Shown in pieces: positions 39,601 through 48,437 of a stretch of DNA of 64,000 nucleotides. Source of the stretch: Trochalopteron elliotii. Its lineage: Eukaryota > Chordata > Aves > Passeriformes > Leiothrichidae. The stretch is from assembly GCA_024734555.1 (NCBI GenBank), contig JANPWX010000640.1, forward strand, positions 80,198 through 144,197, read 5' to 3'. The position numbers were made by a program, and so were the translations under genes. The notes below the pieces were generated by a model. That model saw only the letters and a list, made by a program, of their open reading frames with translations, ran no database searches and was not told the origin of the DNA. Position 1 is the stretch's first letter, and each line of letters begins with the position of its first letter.

Positions 39601-42600
39601 TCATAAATTTAATCAACTATACAAAAGTGTAACAAACTTGCACACAAGCACCAGATGTCTCTATAACAATTGATTTTTTCTGAGAAATAGAAGAGTTATT
39701 TATTTGCCTTCAAGAAGTTTTCGAAAATACTGGACAGCAGCAGTATCCCATCTTTTGGCTGGCCTAGGAAAATAAACACAACCAGTTATCCCACATCATG
39801 AAACACAAAAATGGTCATTTCAAAGAAAGTAATTTCTATACAAGCACAAAGCTCTGAATCATGTAAATTCTTACAAAGCACAGAACTAGAGAAATCAGCA
39901 GAATCTGATTATTTAGCTCATTACTTCAGCCTCGGTAATATTATCTGAGCTCACCACTATCATTAACTGATCAAAATTAAAAGATACTGTTTTGTCAAGG
40001 TATCATGGCTTTCACCCAACATAAATTATGAAGAAATCATAGAATTATTTAGGTTGGAAAAAAATCCCACGATCATTCAGTCCAACCCCTAATTCAGCAG
40101 TGCCAAGGCCACCACTGTCACACCCCTCAGTGCCACATCTACTCGTCTTTTAAATCACTCCAGGGATGGTGACTGCCCCACTTCCCTGGGGAGTTCTGTC
40201 CTCTCAGCTGGAAGAGAGTTCATTTTCCTCTTAGTGGCTGGTACAGCTCTGTGTTCTGAGTTTACCATGAGAATACTGCAGGGTCCTTCTTGAACTGTAA
40301 TCCTTTCTAAAAAATTCTGCACTAAACTGTCACACTTCAGAAAAGCATGAATAGAATAGATTTACTCAAGTCTCCTCACCCAATTTTGGCAGTGTTCTCA
40401 CAGTAGTCAATGTACAGGGTCAGTGGCTTTGTGCAGTGCAGCCGACACTTCTTGGCTCTGTGTGGGATCTTTGCAAATGCTCCTGCTAAAACTCGAATGC
40501 TGCAAAACAAAGTGGAAATTACCTCGTTTTACAGGGCACAATTTCTCCTCCAGAAGTCACTGGTCTCACAAACCACATTCTGTTATCCTGAACTTGACAA
40601 CACAGTTCCTCCAGGAGTTTGGATCCCACTGGCTCCCACCCTGAAACCACTGTCTAAAAGGTTTAACCACCTCTCAGAGGGGCCATCAGGACCAAATGTG
40701 AACAGAACTGCTTTTCTAATCATTTAGGATCAATACACATCCTAATTACTGGGAATCTTTCTCATCCTTTGCCACTGCAGCTTCTAATCTTCTTGCTATT
40801 CTTCTTTTAAGTATCTTCATGGTATTTAACCCATTGTCAAGTTGTTTTCCAACAAAGCAACAGTCAACTTTAAAACATTATTTATTGTAAAATATTTTAA
40901 GTAAGTTCTAATTTTGTGGAATACTACCAAAACCAACTTGGTGAAGTTTCTTGTTCTCCAAGTGGTATATTTTAATAGAGAAACAAACTAACAGCTGGAC
41001 TAGGCTGCTCCAGAACAAAAGATTGTATTTTTCAAGATTTTAGAAACACAAGGTTTTACACTCATTTCATCAAAAACTCAGAACCTGTGAAAACTCACCT
41101 TTTTTTGGCACCACAACAAGACAAACTGTCAGCTTGTAGTAAACAAGTTGGTCAACTGCAGTGGGAAAATCCCCACTGCATATTTCTGTTTAGACCTCAA
41201 AAGCTGTTGCAGCAAGTGAAACCCTGCTTCTACAGACGGTTTTTGTGCCTGAACTTCATTTGCCATAATTTTAATTTTTTTTAGTACATACTGAATTATT
41301 ACAGAAGAAAAGAATATAAAGATAAGTTGCAATTGGCAATCACACACTTCAATCACAACAGACTGACGTAATTTCTACTCCAAATCTTTGAAAAAGCAAA
41401 ACCTAAAATGGAAAGCATCTTTGAAGTACCAAAAAATAAGGACTAGTTTGCACTTAGGCTCTTTCAAGTGTAAAATCTGGTTAGCAGCTTCTTGTGGACA
41501 CAACCTACACCTCAATTAAACCAAAGCATTGATTAAACAAATATTAATAGCATCTGTATCTATTAATAAATTCATCACAGTGACAAAACTCTTAACACAT
41601 ACCTCTCTGATGCAACACAGCAGTACTGGGCATAATCCAGCAGGAAACATCCGAGCTGGTAACCATCTACCTGGCACCAGACTGACTCCACCAGGGCCCT
41701 ACACCAGCACTTGAGTTCCTCACTGAAAACCACATAAACCTGAGGAAGAGACAAAGAACAAGACAGCAAGTTCTTTCAAATGGCCCCAAGCACACTCATA
41801 GGTTTTTCAAAGGCAAGGATGCAGTATTTATTACACAGCCTTCCATTTTCTTTGCAAAATGCAAGCCTTACACCTTACAGTTAGGAGGCTTACAGATGAG
41901 AAAACACAACACATAGACATGCTATTATCTCTCTTTCTGTGCAAAAATAATTTAAAGAATTACACATATTTGATACTTCACCCCTAAACCAGTTGAAATA
42001 ACAGATTATTTCTAGGTAGAGCGATGATCTTACCTGGCCTTTTTTTATCTCCTCTCCTTTTATTTTATCTGCATGTTTGGGACAGTTATAGAACTGTTGC
42101 ATCTCATGATTCAGGTTTTCATAAGCACTTTCACTGAACACGCCAGGCACGCGTTCTTTCACAGCAATCCAAAAGCAACCTGGATCTTCAACCTGGGGCA
42201 AGGAGTACAGAACAAATACTACTGACTTTTAAGAGTATCTGAGCAGCAGACGTAAAAATCAAACTTGATTTTTATGGAGCACCTTCAAAATTATGGTGAC
42301 TGATACTGACATACAGAGTTTTAACAAGTGAAACATCTTTCACCTTCACAGCATTAGTTCATGAAATGGTTTCTCATGTTCCAAGTTTCTTTAGCACTGC
42401 AACAAACACCAGGGGGATCTACAAGGGAGCAGCATTATCTAAGAAGTGGGTTAAACCAAACAGTGGGCAAAGTGCAAAGACAAAGCTTTTTACTTCCATA
42501 TGAAGTCCTCAGGAAGTACATAAAAACCCCCTAAAAACATGATAAACCTTACCAAAGGGCTTTTCTTTGTGCATGACAGCCAGTTTCTTTAGAACAAGGT

Positions 42601-43804
42601 GACAGCTTGCTGCTAAACCTTAGTAAACTGTCCCATTCCAGTGTTCCAGCTGACCTGGGTCCCCAGCTGCTGAGGCTTTCCCAGTAGGCAACTAAACCCC
42701 ACAGAGCTGCTCCCTCACTCACATCCCTGCAGGACGACCAGACAACTGGAAGGATGCAAGTGAGAAAACTCACAGGCTGACATTAAAACAGCTGACTAGC
42801 CAAAGCAAGAGCTGCACATGCAACCAAAGCAACACAAGGAGTGTATTCACTGTTTCCCACTGGCAATTGCTTGGCCATTTCCAGGACACAGAACTTCACC
42901 ACACACAATGGTGCTGACTTGGGCATGCTGTATGTCTGACAACCACAGACATCCTGCAGCTTTTACTGCTCAGCATGACATCACATAGTAGTGAACATCC
43001 CCTCAGGCAGCTGTCCTGGCTGTATGCTGCATTTTCCACAATCTCCTGTGAAATTCAGTGTAATCTGGTACTATATTATACATTATTTAACACTGTGTTG
43101 CACATCCTCCATTTTAGATTTTAGCTGCATCCCTCCTGCTGGGAGGAGGGGCTCACAAGTATAAAAATGGTGAGGAAGGTGGTGCAATAGCTCAAGTGAC
43201 CCTGCAGCTGGGAATGCCAAGGCCTGGAGAATATCAGAGTGGGAAACCCCATCTCTTATGCTACTGCTGTTGATCCTGTTTTGAGTAGTAGAGTTTCTCT
43301 GTAGAGGTAATACACGTGTTTGGAGAGGCTTGGAGGCACTCTCATGGACATGCTGAGCTCCGTGTTGGGAGGAAGATCAAAGCTCAGAGACCACAAAAAG
43401 CACAGGGAAGCACACAGGGTTCTTGGTGAATCCTGCTGGGATGGGCTGAGCCTGCCAGTGTCCACCTGGGTATGCCCCAAATCCTCCAGTTAGCCAGGCA
43501 ATTAAATAAATTTACTCCCTTTATTTCAGCTGTTGTTTTGTGGTTGTTCTGGCTCCCTGCCTGTGTTAATTCACACACCTATTCACCTACTTTACAACAA
43601 AAACAAGAAAATAAAACCTAAAACAAATGACAAATTATATATAATCCAAATATGACTCCACAAGTGCAAAGAAATGTTGGTGAATGGAAATACACAGGCA
43701 ACATCTCATTGTAAATGTCACCTCCAGAAAGTCTCACCGAAATAGACATCAATCTTACAGATTAAAAGAAAAAAGCAGCATACCTTTAACACCACAACTT
43801 CCAT
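22060..43804 (-). CDS. TDRD12: TDRD12, Tudor domain-containing protein 12 (30 coding exons, full length)
   Basis: Thirty coding exons were traced on the minus strand. Every splice phase agrees and the lengths sum to 3672 nt, giving 1223 aa, close to the mouse protein as I recall it. Domain order is Tudor 1 (about 55-165), linker (194-326), helicase-like core (about 330-720), CCCH zinc finger (770-789), Tudor 2 (about 814-945) and CS/p23-like domain (about 1084-1190) with an acidic tail. In the mouse, TDRD12 acts in germ-cell nuage in secondary piRNA production with PIWI proteins. The helicase motifs are degenerate: there is no GKT loop and motif II reads DEIE, so ATPase activity is doubtful. 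The start ATG precedes MEVVVLK in a 21-nt coding exon joined in frame to VEDPGCFW; a 5' noncoding exon in the CpG-rich region near 45.2 kb is likely. All exons use GT-AG except the exon 5 donor, which is GC. Confidence 0.96.
25303..27695 (-). CDS. TDRD12: TDRD12 coding exons 21-24 (Tudor domain 2)
   Basis: Exons are 27508-27695, 26983-27190, 26369-26461 and 25303-25460, residues 814 to 1028. Visible Tudor features are [25 protein letters not shown] and LLHLP, followed by the conserved [15 protein letters not shown] and VWVDPM segments. This domain is the expected reader of symmetrically dimethylated arginine on PIWI partners. Confidence 0.94.
28899..29431 (-). CDS. TDRD12: TDRD12 coding exons 19-20 (CCCH zinc finger)
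   Basis: Exons are 29214-29431 and 28899-28998, residues 708-813. The finger C770-X8-C779-X5-C785-X3-H789 ([20 protein letters not shown]) is split by the intron just after the second cysteine. All four zinc ligands are intact. CCCH fingers commonly bind RNA; binding here is inference. Confidence 0.93.
29522..35639 (-). CDS. TDRD12: TDRD12 coding exons 11-18 (helicase-like core)
   Basis: Exons are 35535-35639, 34960-35145, 34066-34219, 33023-33150, 32276-32464, 31395-31523, 30430-30547 and 29522-29655, residues 327-707. Visible motifs are [19 protein letters not shown] where motif I would lie (no GKT), [18 protein letters not shown] (motif Ib type), LDEIEVLF (motif II, DEIE), then the second RecA-like part with [22 protein letters not shown] and [13 protein letters not shown]. 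Family knowledge says this core is conserved but degenerate in TDRD12. Confidence 0.93.
30121..30547 (-). repeat. TDRD12: Source copy: TDRD12 exon 17 and proximal intron 17
   Basis: This 427-bp block contains coding exon 17 (30430-30547) and about 300 bp of the intron after it. It has a diverged second copy in the same orientation at 45905-46311. I estimate the similarity by eye as about two thirds identity with small gaps. It is best in the intron part and around the exon's donor site. Confidence 0.75.
36296..37904 (-). CDS. TDRD12: TDRD12 coding exons 7-10 (low-complexity linker)
   Basis: Exons are 37703-37904, 37441-37517, 37092-37150 and 36296-36356, residues 194 to 326. The first keeps the conserved [12 protein letters not shown] and then turns acidic/serine-rich ([10 protein letters not shown]). 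The other three are short and poorly conserved. They are accepted because acceptors, donors and phases link without a stop. Exon 10 is the least certain. Confidence 0.8.
38395..38447 (+). mobile_element. Short CR1-like remnant
   Basis: GGAACTAGACTGGATGATTT followed by CCAACTCCCTGAGGAC resembles the last 50 bases of a CR1 3' end. It is short and could be chance. Confidence 0.35.
38833..43804 (-). CDS. TDRD12: TDRD12 coding exons 1-6 (Tudor domain 1)
   Basis: Exons are 43784-43804, 42034-42192, 41603-41739, 40380-40499, 39708-39763 and 38833-38918. They encode residues 1-193. The Tudor core reads [19 protein letters not shown] and CFLLDYAQY, followed by the flanking Tudor-SN-like fold ending [11 protein letters not shown]. 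Exon 5 ends GAAG followed by GCAAAT, a GC donor. Only this junction (phase 1) joins in frame to the AG|GCT start of exon 6. Confidence 0.93.
40028..40330 (-). mobile_element. CR1 LINE 3' fragment
   Basis: The plus strand reads as the reverse complement of a CR1 3' end (AATCATAGAATTATTTAGGT then GATCATTCAGTCCAACCCC). It lies in TDRD12 intron 4, whose exon begins 50 bp away at 40380. It is old and diverged. Confidence 0.85.
42900..43575 (+). mobile_element. Possible solo LTR in TDRD12 intron 1
   Basis: This segment has LTR-like architecture: a TATAAAA box at 43160-43166, a GC-richer middle and AATAAA at 43505-43510, followed by a T/G-rich stretch and a TTCACA end. The boundaries, terminal inverted repeats and target duplication are not clear, and the TATA to AATAAA distance (about 345 bp) is long for an R region. 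No internal retroviral genes are present. Confidence 0.3.
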
Positions 43805-44949
43805 GTTTGTCTCCTGTCTCTCCCTTATCACTGCTGTGAAAGAAAAACACTCGATAAACCATTTTTATCAAAGCCTATTTGAAGAGCATACACCTAAAGT
43901 AAGACCATAAATTTTCACTACTCACGTCAGGAGTACCAGTCTAAGCAACTGATTTACATGTTTCAAAGGGTAAAAACTAGCGTTCTTAATGAGGGACTAT
44001 GCCAAAGCCTAATTAGGATTTGTCGCCCATGCTGCATCTTTGCCATTCAAAGGCCAGCAGAAATAGGCTGATCACAAAGGCTGCTACAACCTACCTACAT
44101 GACCAAAGGATGGAAACACCAGAGGAGAATATTTACAACTTGAAAAAAATCCCACAGCATAATACAAAAGAGGAATCCCAAACTTAGCAAACAAGTTTAA
44201 CGTCACAGATTTCTAATAGTATTTCACATTGCATCTGTCTGCAATGGTACACACCAGATCTAGGAGTTAAAACACAATAATGAAACTTCCAACAAGTAAC
44301 CAGCATTTCATTTCGGCACAAACCAAAACGAAATCTCATCATGGTATCATCACCGCAGTGTCTAGCTTACCATTTAAAAGAATTAACATTTAAAGTAGGT
44401 GCGTAATTAAATGTTTCAGAAAAGGAAAATCAAGACATTGTCCTTCCACTTCCCAAGCTACTGTGAACAAGCCAGAACCAAGCAGCAACACAGCTACCCT
44501 GCGGTGACAGACAGCGACCAGCCCCAAGCGACAGCACTGATCATTCCCAGTTTAACATGACAATGGAACAGCTGAAACGACTGCAGAAGCTTTACCCAAG
44601 ATCATTCAACACGAGCAAAGCTGCCGAGTTTCTCGCTTCTAACCCTTGCACTGTAATATACAGCAACAAGAGACACGCAGTGCTGCCTTAGACACTTTAA
44701 GTAGATTTTTCTTTCAGTAATAACACGTGAGAGGCATAAATAACTTCAGCTGAAGTCTCAGGTTAATTAGTGCAAACCCACTAAATGGCCCGTCAACGTA
44801 GCAAGGATGAGACACACCCTCAGAAAAAGGCTAGTTCTCCCAATCCACTCCAAGTAGGAAAACAAACGCTGGCTCAAATCCCACACTTACCACTAGATAG
44901 TATTTAACCTGTAAAAATGCTGTAAGTCACTAAAACCCTGGTCCCAACC

Positions 44950-45340
44950 TGCTGCACTAACACAGACCTACAGAAGGTAGAAGGAGCCTCTGCAGCCTTC
45001 CCGGTGTGTGCAAACACTCCTAGAAAACCCAGCTCCTTGTCCCTCTGCCCAGGGATCCATCTAAACCCTGCAGAGCGAGGCAAGAGCGGTACGGCCACAG
45101 GGGCTTCAAGAACCGCTTCCTTCGCTTTACTCCCTCTCCCCAATCTCCACTTCCCGCTATCCTGCCGTAGTTCCGCGCTGTTCCCCGTAGGAACAAGCCC
45201 ACTGACCTCGTTCTCCGGCCTCGCAGCCTCCACACGCCGCCCGCTCCCCGCGGAACCTTCCAGAAGGCGCTTCCCGCGGCCCCTGCCAGAACTGCCCAGC
45301 GCTCCCGCCGGCAGAGCCACGCCCGGGTCGGCTCTGAGCC
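44950..45340 (-). promoter_or_regulatory. TDRD12: Likely TDRD12 promoter / noncoding first exon region
   Basis: A CpG-rich stretch 1.2-1.5 kb upstream of the coding start. The exon with the ATG is preceded at about 43833 by a good minus-strand acceptor (TTTTTCTTTCACAG), which implies an upstream noncoding exon. A candidate minus-strand donor GAG|GTCAGT lies with its GT at 45206-45205. The exact start of transcription cannot be seen. Confidence 0.35.
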
Positions 45341-45702
45341 CCGGATGGGCCATTCCCGCCTCCGAGCCCAGCACGGCCCGTTCCCGCCTCCGAGCCCCGA
45401 ATGGCCCGTTCCCGCCTCCGAGCCCAGCACGGCCCGTTCCCGCCTCCGAGCCCCGAATGGCCCGTTCCCGCCTCCGAGCCCAGCACGGCCCGTTCCCGCC
45501 TCCGAGCCCCGAATGGCCCGTTCCCGCCTCCGAGCCCAGCACGGCCCGTTCCCGCCTCCGAGCCCCGAATGGCCCGTTCCCGCCTCCGAGCCCAGCACGG
45601 CCCGTTCCCGCCTCCGAGCCCCGAATGGCCCGTTCCCGCCTCCGAGCCCAGCACGGCTCGTTCCCGCCTCAGAGCCCGGCGTGGCCCATTCCCACCTCCT
45701 CA
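45340..45702 (+). repeat. 28-bp minisatellite with 56-bp higher-order unit in the TDRD12 CpG region
   Basis: Thirteen copies of a 28-bp unit (core TTCCCGCCTCCGAGCCC) start every 28 bases from 45353 to 45689. Units alternate strictly between a CAGCACGGCCCG and a CGAATGGCCCG linker, so the true period is 56 bp. The central copies are nearly identical, and only the outermost ones are diverged. It lies in the CpG-rich region expected to hold the TDRD12 promoter or noncoding first exon. Long frames on both strands here are artefacts of the repeat. Confidence 0.95.
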
Positions 45703-45904
45703 GGCTGTTGCCAACGACACAGCCAGCAATTCCCAGGTGTAAAAAACACCTGAAACGCTGAAGGAAATCTCACAAAGCGCATGGAAGTCCATCGTTTTGG
45801 TTTTTGTATAAAATGGAAACCAAGCTCATTGTGAAAGAAGGAAAGTCGTTGTCACTGCAAACAACTTGAATCAAGAATGTTCTCCCGGGACTTGAGGGAA
45901 ATTA

Positions 45905-46311
45905 TTACGATAAATCTTTGGGGTTTGGAATTTATTTCAGGCTTGAAGTCTCTGTAGCAGAGGCAGTGGTGAAATAGTGGTAGTTCTTTGGAAATAATGG
46001 TAGTTCTTAACTAATGCAGGCTCAACAACCACAGGAAAAAAAAATAAAACCAGCAGTAGCACCAAGAAGTAAACGGACAAGTGGAAAGAGTTCATAGGGA
46101 TCTGCCCTGTGGAAGTGGTGAAATAATTTAATGTAAGTCCTTAGTGTAGTTCTTAGCTCTGCAGGAAGACATCACCCCAAGCAGACTGAGAGAGAGCCCT
46201 CACCTAACACAAGTGTCAAAACTCTGCACTTTTCCACACACCTGGCATCACCCCTGCACTCCTCCCCTGCCCACATTCCCATAAGCCACTGTCCTGCTCT
46301 GCCCCGGGTGC
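45905..46311 (-). pseudogene. Decayed duplicate of TDRD12 exon 17 plus intron 17
   Basis: This block aligns in the same orientation with 30121-30547. Shared landmarks include ATAAATCTTTGG, TGGTAGTTCTT, GTGGAAGTGGTGA, CTTAGCTCTGCA and the exon/donor junction TGTTAG|GTGAGG (exon edge at 46204). The exon part (about 46204-46311) is GC-shifted and in the parental frame contains a TGA, so it cannot encode the 39 residues of the original. The copy ends near the exon's acceptor and does not include the neighbouring exons. It sits upstream of the TDRD12 promoter region. A transposed partial duplication is the simplest reading; an unrecognised repeat family that includes this exon is the alternative. 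Confidence 0.65.
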
Positions 46312-47049
46312 TAAATAATTTATCAAAAATATTTCCTCACAATACCCACTTTATACCATAAAAGTAAACTGGCAGAATAACCAGAAGGGGCAGAACAATT
46401 AAAAATAAAACCCCACTTTTTTTGTATTTGCACTTGTGATCTTGAGGGATATGGTCCAGACGAATGAAGTGAAGGTTCTAGGAGAGCACACGATCATTAA
46501 GGAACTACTGGATGAGAACTGCTGGAAACTGCCCTCAGAGATAAAGAAGGAGAGAAGAGAGCTGGCAGCTCTTTAAGCATCTTTTCCTCGAAGCACAAAA
46601 GCTCTTGATTATCACGTGTAAAAAATCAGACAAGGCAGGCAGGAGACCAGTGAAGCTGAGTAAGACCCTTCTGGTCTGACTGAAGTGCAAGAAAGAAATA
46701 CACGGGCACTGGAAGCAGGAATATGTATCCGTAGGGTAGAATATAGGGATGGTGCTTGGGGTATAGGAATGTGATCAGGAGAGCTAAGGCACAGCTGGGG
46801 CTGAATGTGGCAAGGGATCTGAAGAAAAAAAAAAAAAAAGAGCTCACAGAGGCATATTGATTAGAAAAGGAGAACTTAAACAAATGTACACCTCCATCCC
46901 CAATACTTCAGTGATAATCCACACAGCGACAGCTGACAGGGTTTCTTTGACATTGACTTTTTTTTTTTTTTTTTGGCTTAGTTTTTGCTGCAGTCATGCT
47001 TCCCCCCATTTCCCATGTCCCTGAACTTCAAGGCAAGGATATAAAGCAC

Positions 47050-47235
47050 TTTCCTTTGTAGGAGAAAACCAAGTTCAAGACCATCTGAGAACCCTGACAA
47101 TAGACAAGTCCTTGGGACTTGACAAGATGCATCCCAGGGTTCTGAGGGAACTAGCAAGTGTGGGTCCTAGGGCATTCCCCATTGCATTTCAAAAGTCATG
47201 GCAAAGACTCCAGTGACTGGAGAAAAGGGAATGAC
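47050..47235 (+). mobile_element. CR1 LINE reverse-transcriptase fragment
   Basis: The plus strand encodes DKSLGLDKMHPRVLRELA followed by a KSWQRL-like stretch. This matches the start of the CR1 ORF2 reverse-transcriptase region (typically DGIHPRVLKELAD). It is a truncated internal fragment with no 3' end. Confidence 0.75.
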
Positions 47236-48437
47236 ACACCCAGCCAGAAGATTCAGGTGTTCTACTGCACAATACACAGTGTTCTGCTTCACCTGGTCTT
47301 TGTTCAGCACAGGTTTAACAAACCTCAACAAGGTCTGCAAAACCAGCAACAGTGTGGGCGTGTTCTGAGAAAGAAGAGAAAGACACACCTTTTTTTCAGT
47401 AATTTTTTTAATCCAAATGAATGCTGCAAACCAATTTAATGGAATTGTTGCAGGTGGTTTTAATTGAAACACAGAACAAAAGCTGGAACAAAGCTTTCTG
47501 AACAACTTTACTGACTAATCTGAAGTCATCATTCATTCTCCTTCCAGACAGAGAATTTCCAAAACTGCTCCACTGACTCTACTTATTGCACAAAAGACAA
47601 ACCCAATCAAACAAAAATCCAAACCAAAAATTAAGGAGCAGTCTTTCCTCTGAAGTTCTTAAATCTCAATGATATTAGTAAAGTAGTTAAGAAGCAAAAA
47701 GTTAAGAAGCACAGAAGTGAGTATTTCATGGAGGAATATTATTCCCTTAAGTTGCTGATATCTTTTTGGAGCTAAAAAAGTAACACTTTTTAATTTTTTT
47801 AAATTGCTTACAACTTGAAGATAAAAAAATATATTGATAAAAATAATGTACTCAATTCCATACATGACTTTGTTTAAATTAGGTCTACATTTGAAAAATG
47901 TAGGTTTGAATTATTGCCATTAGTAGAAAGAATTTAAGTATATCAAACAATAAAAATTAGCTTTAGAATATTCTTTTTAAAAGTGCATTATAGTTAATTC
48001 ATATATATATATATCTATATCTATACATACATTCCTTTTCCCCAAAATGAAAGAGAGAATAGAGTGGAAAATGTCAACAAATACAGAATGAGAGATTTCA
48101 TTCATTTCTAGACACACATTACAGTTATCTAGTGGGTAACTTTGGGAAGCATAGGAAGAGAATTCTTCAACTCTTCTCTGCTTGTTCTGAACGTAATGCA
48201 TACTTAAATTTTCAGTGAGAAGAGGACCTTTGTGACCCAGCAGTGGCACGACTGTACTGTTTTTAAAGACTCAAGAGATTAGATACACATAGATGTGACA
48301 GCACACACATACAGACACATCCATGCTTTGGCAGGACAGGAAAATTTTCATGACTATTTGGCAACAGTTAAAAAGCACCAAAACCACAGTGAACATATAT
48401 ACAATCAAAAATATGGTAGATTTAAACCAAAGACATA

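Larger units (their letters stand above)
45705..48437. other. Intergenic region between TDRD12 and NUDT19
   Basis: Apart from the exon 17 copy and the CR1 coding remnant, no gene is seen. A pure T17 run lies at 46958-46974 and a TA/TATC microsatellite at 48001-48025. The NUDT19 3' untranslated region must lie just below 48438, but I did not find a clear AATAAA. Confidence 0.6.

Noticed and set aside
45340..45702. CRISPR-like array of 28-bp repeats
   Set aside because: The units are contiguous with no unique spacers, and the genome is vertebrate. It is a minisatellite.
45004..45753. 249-aa plus-strand frame and several minus-strand frames through the GC-rich array
   Set aside because: They consist of the minisatellite read in different frames, with no domain, and exist on both strands because the 28-bp unit lacks stop codons.
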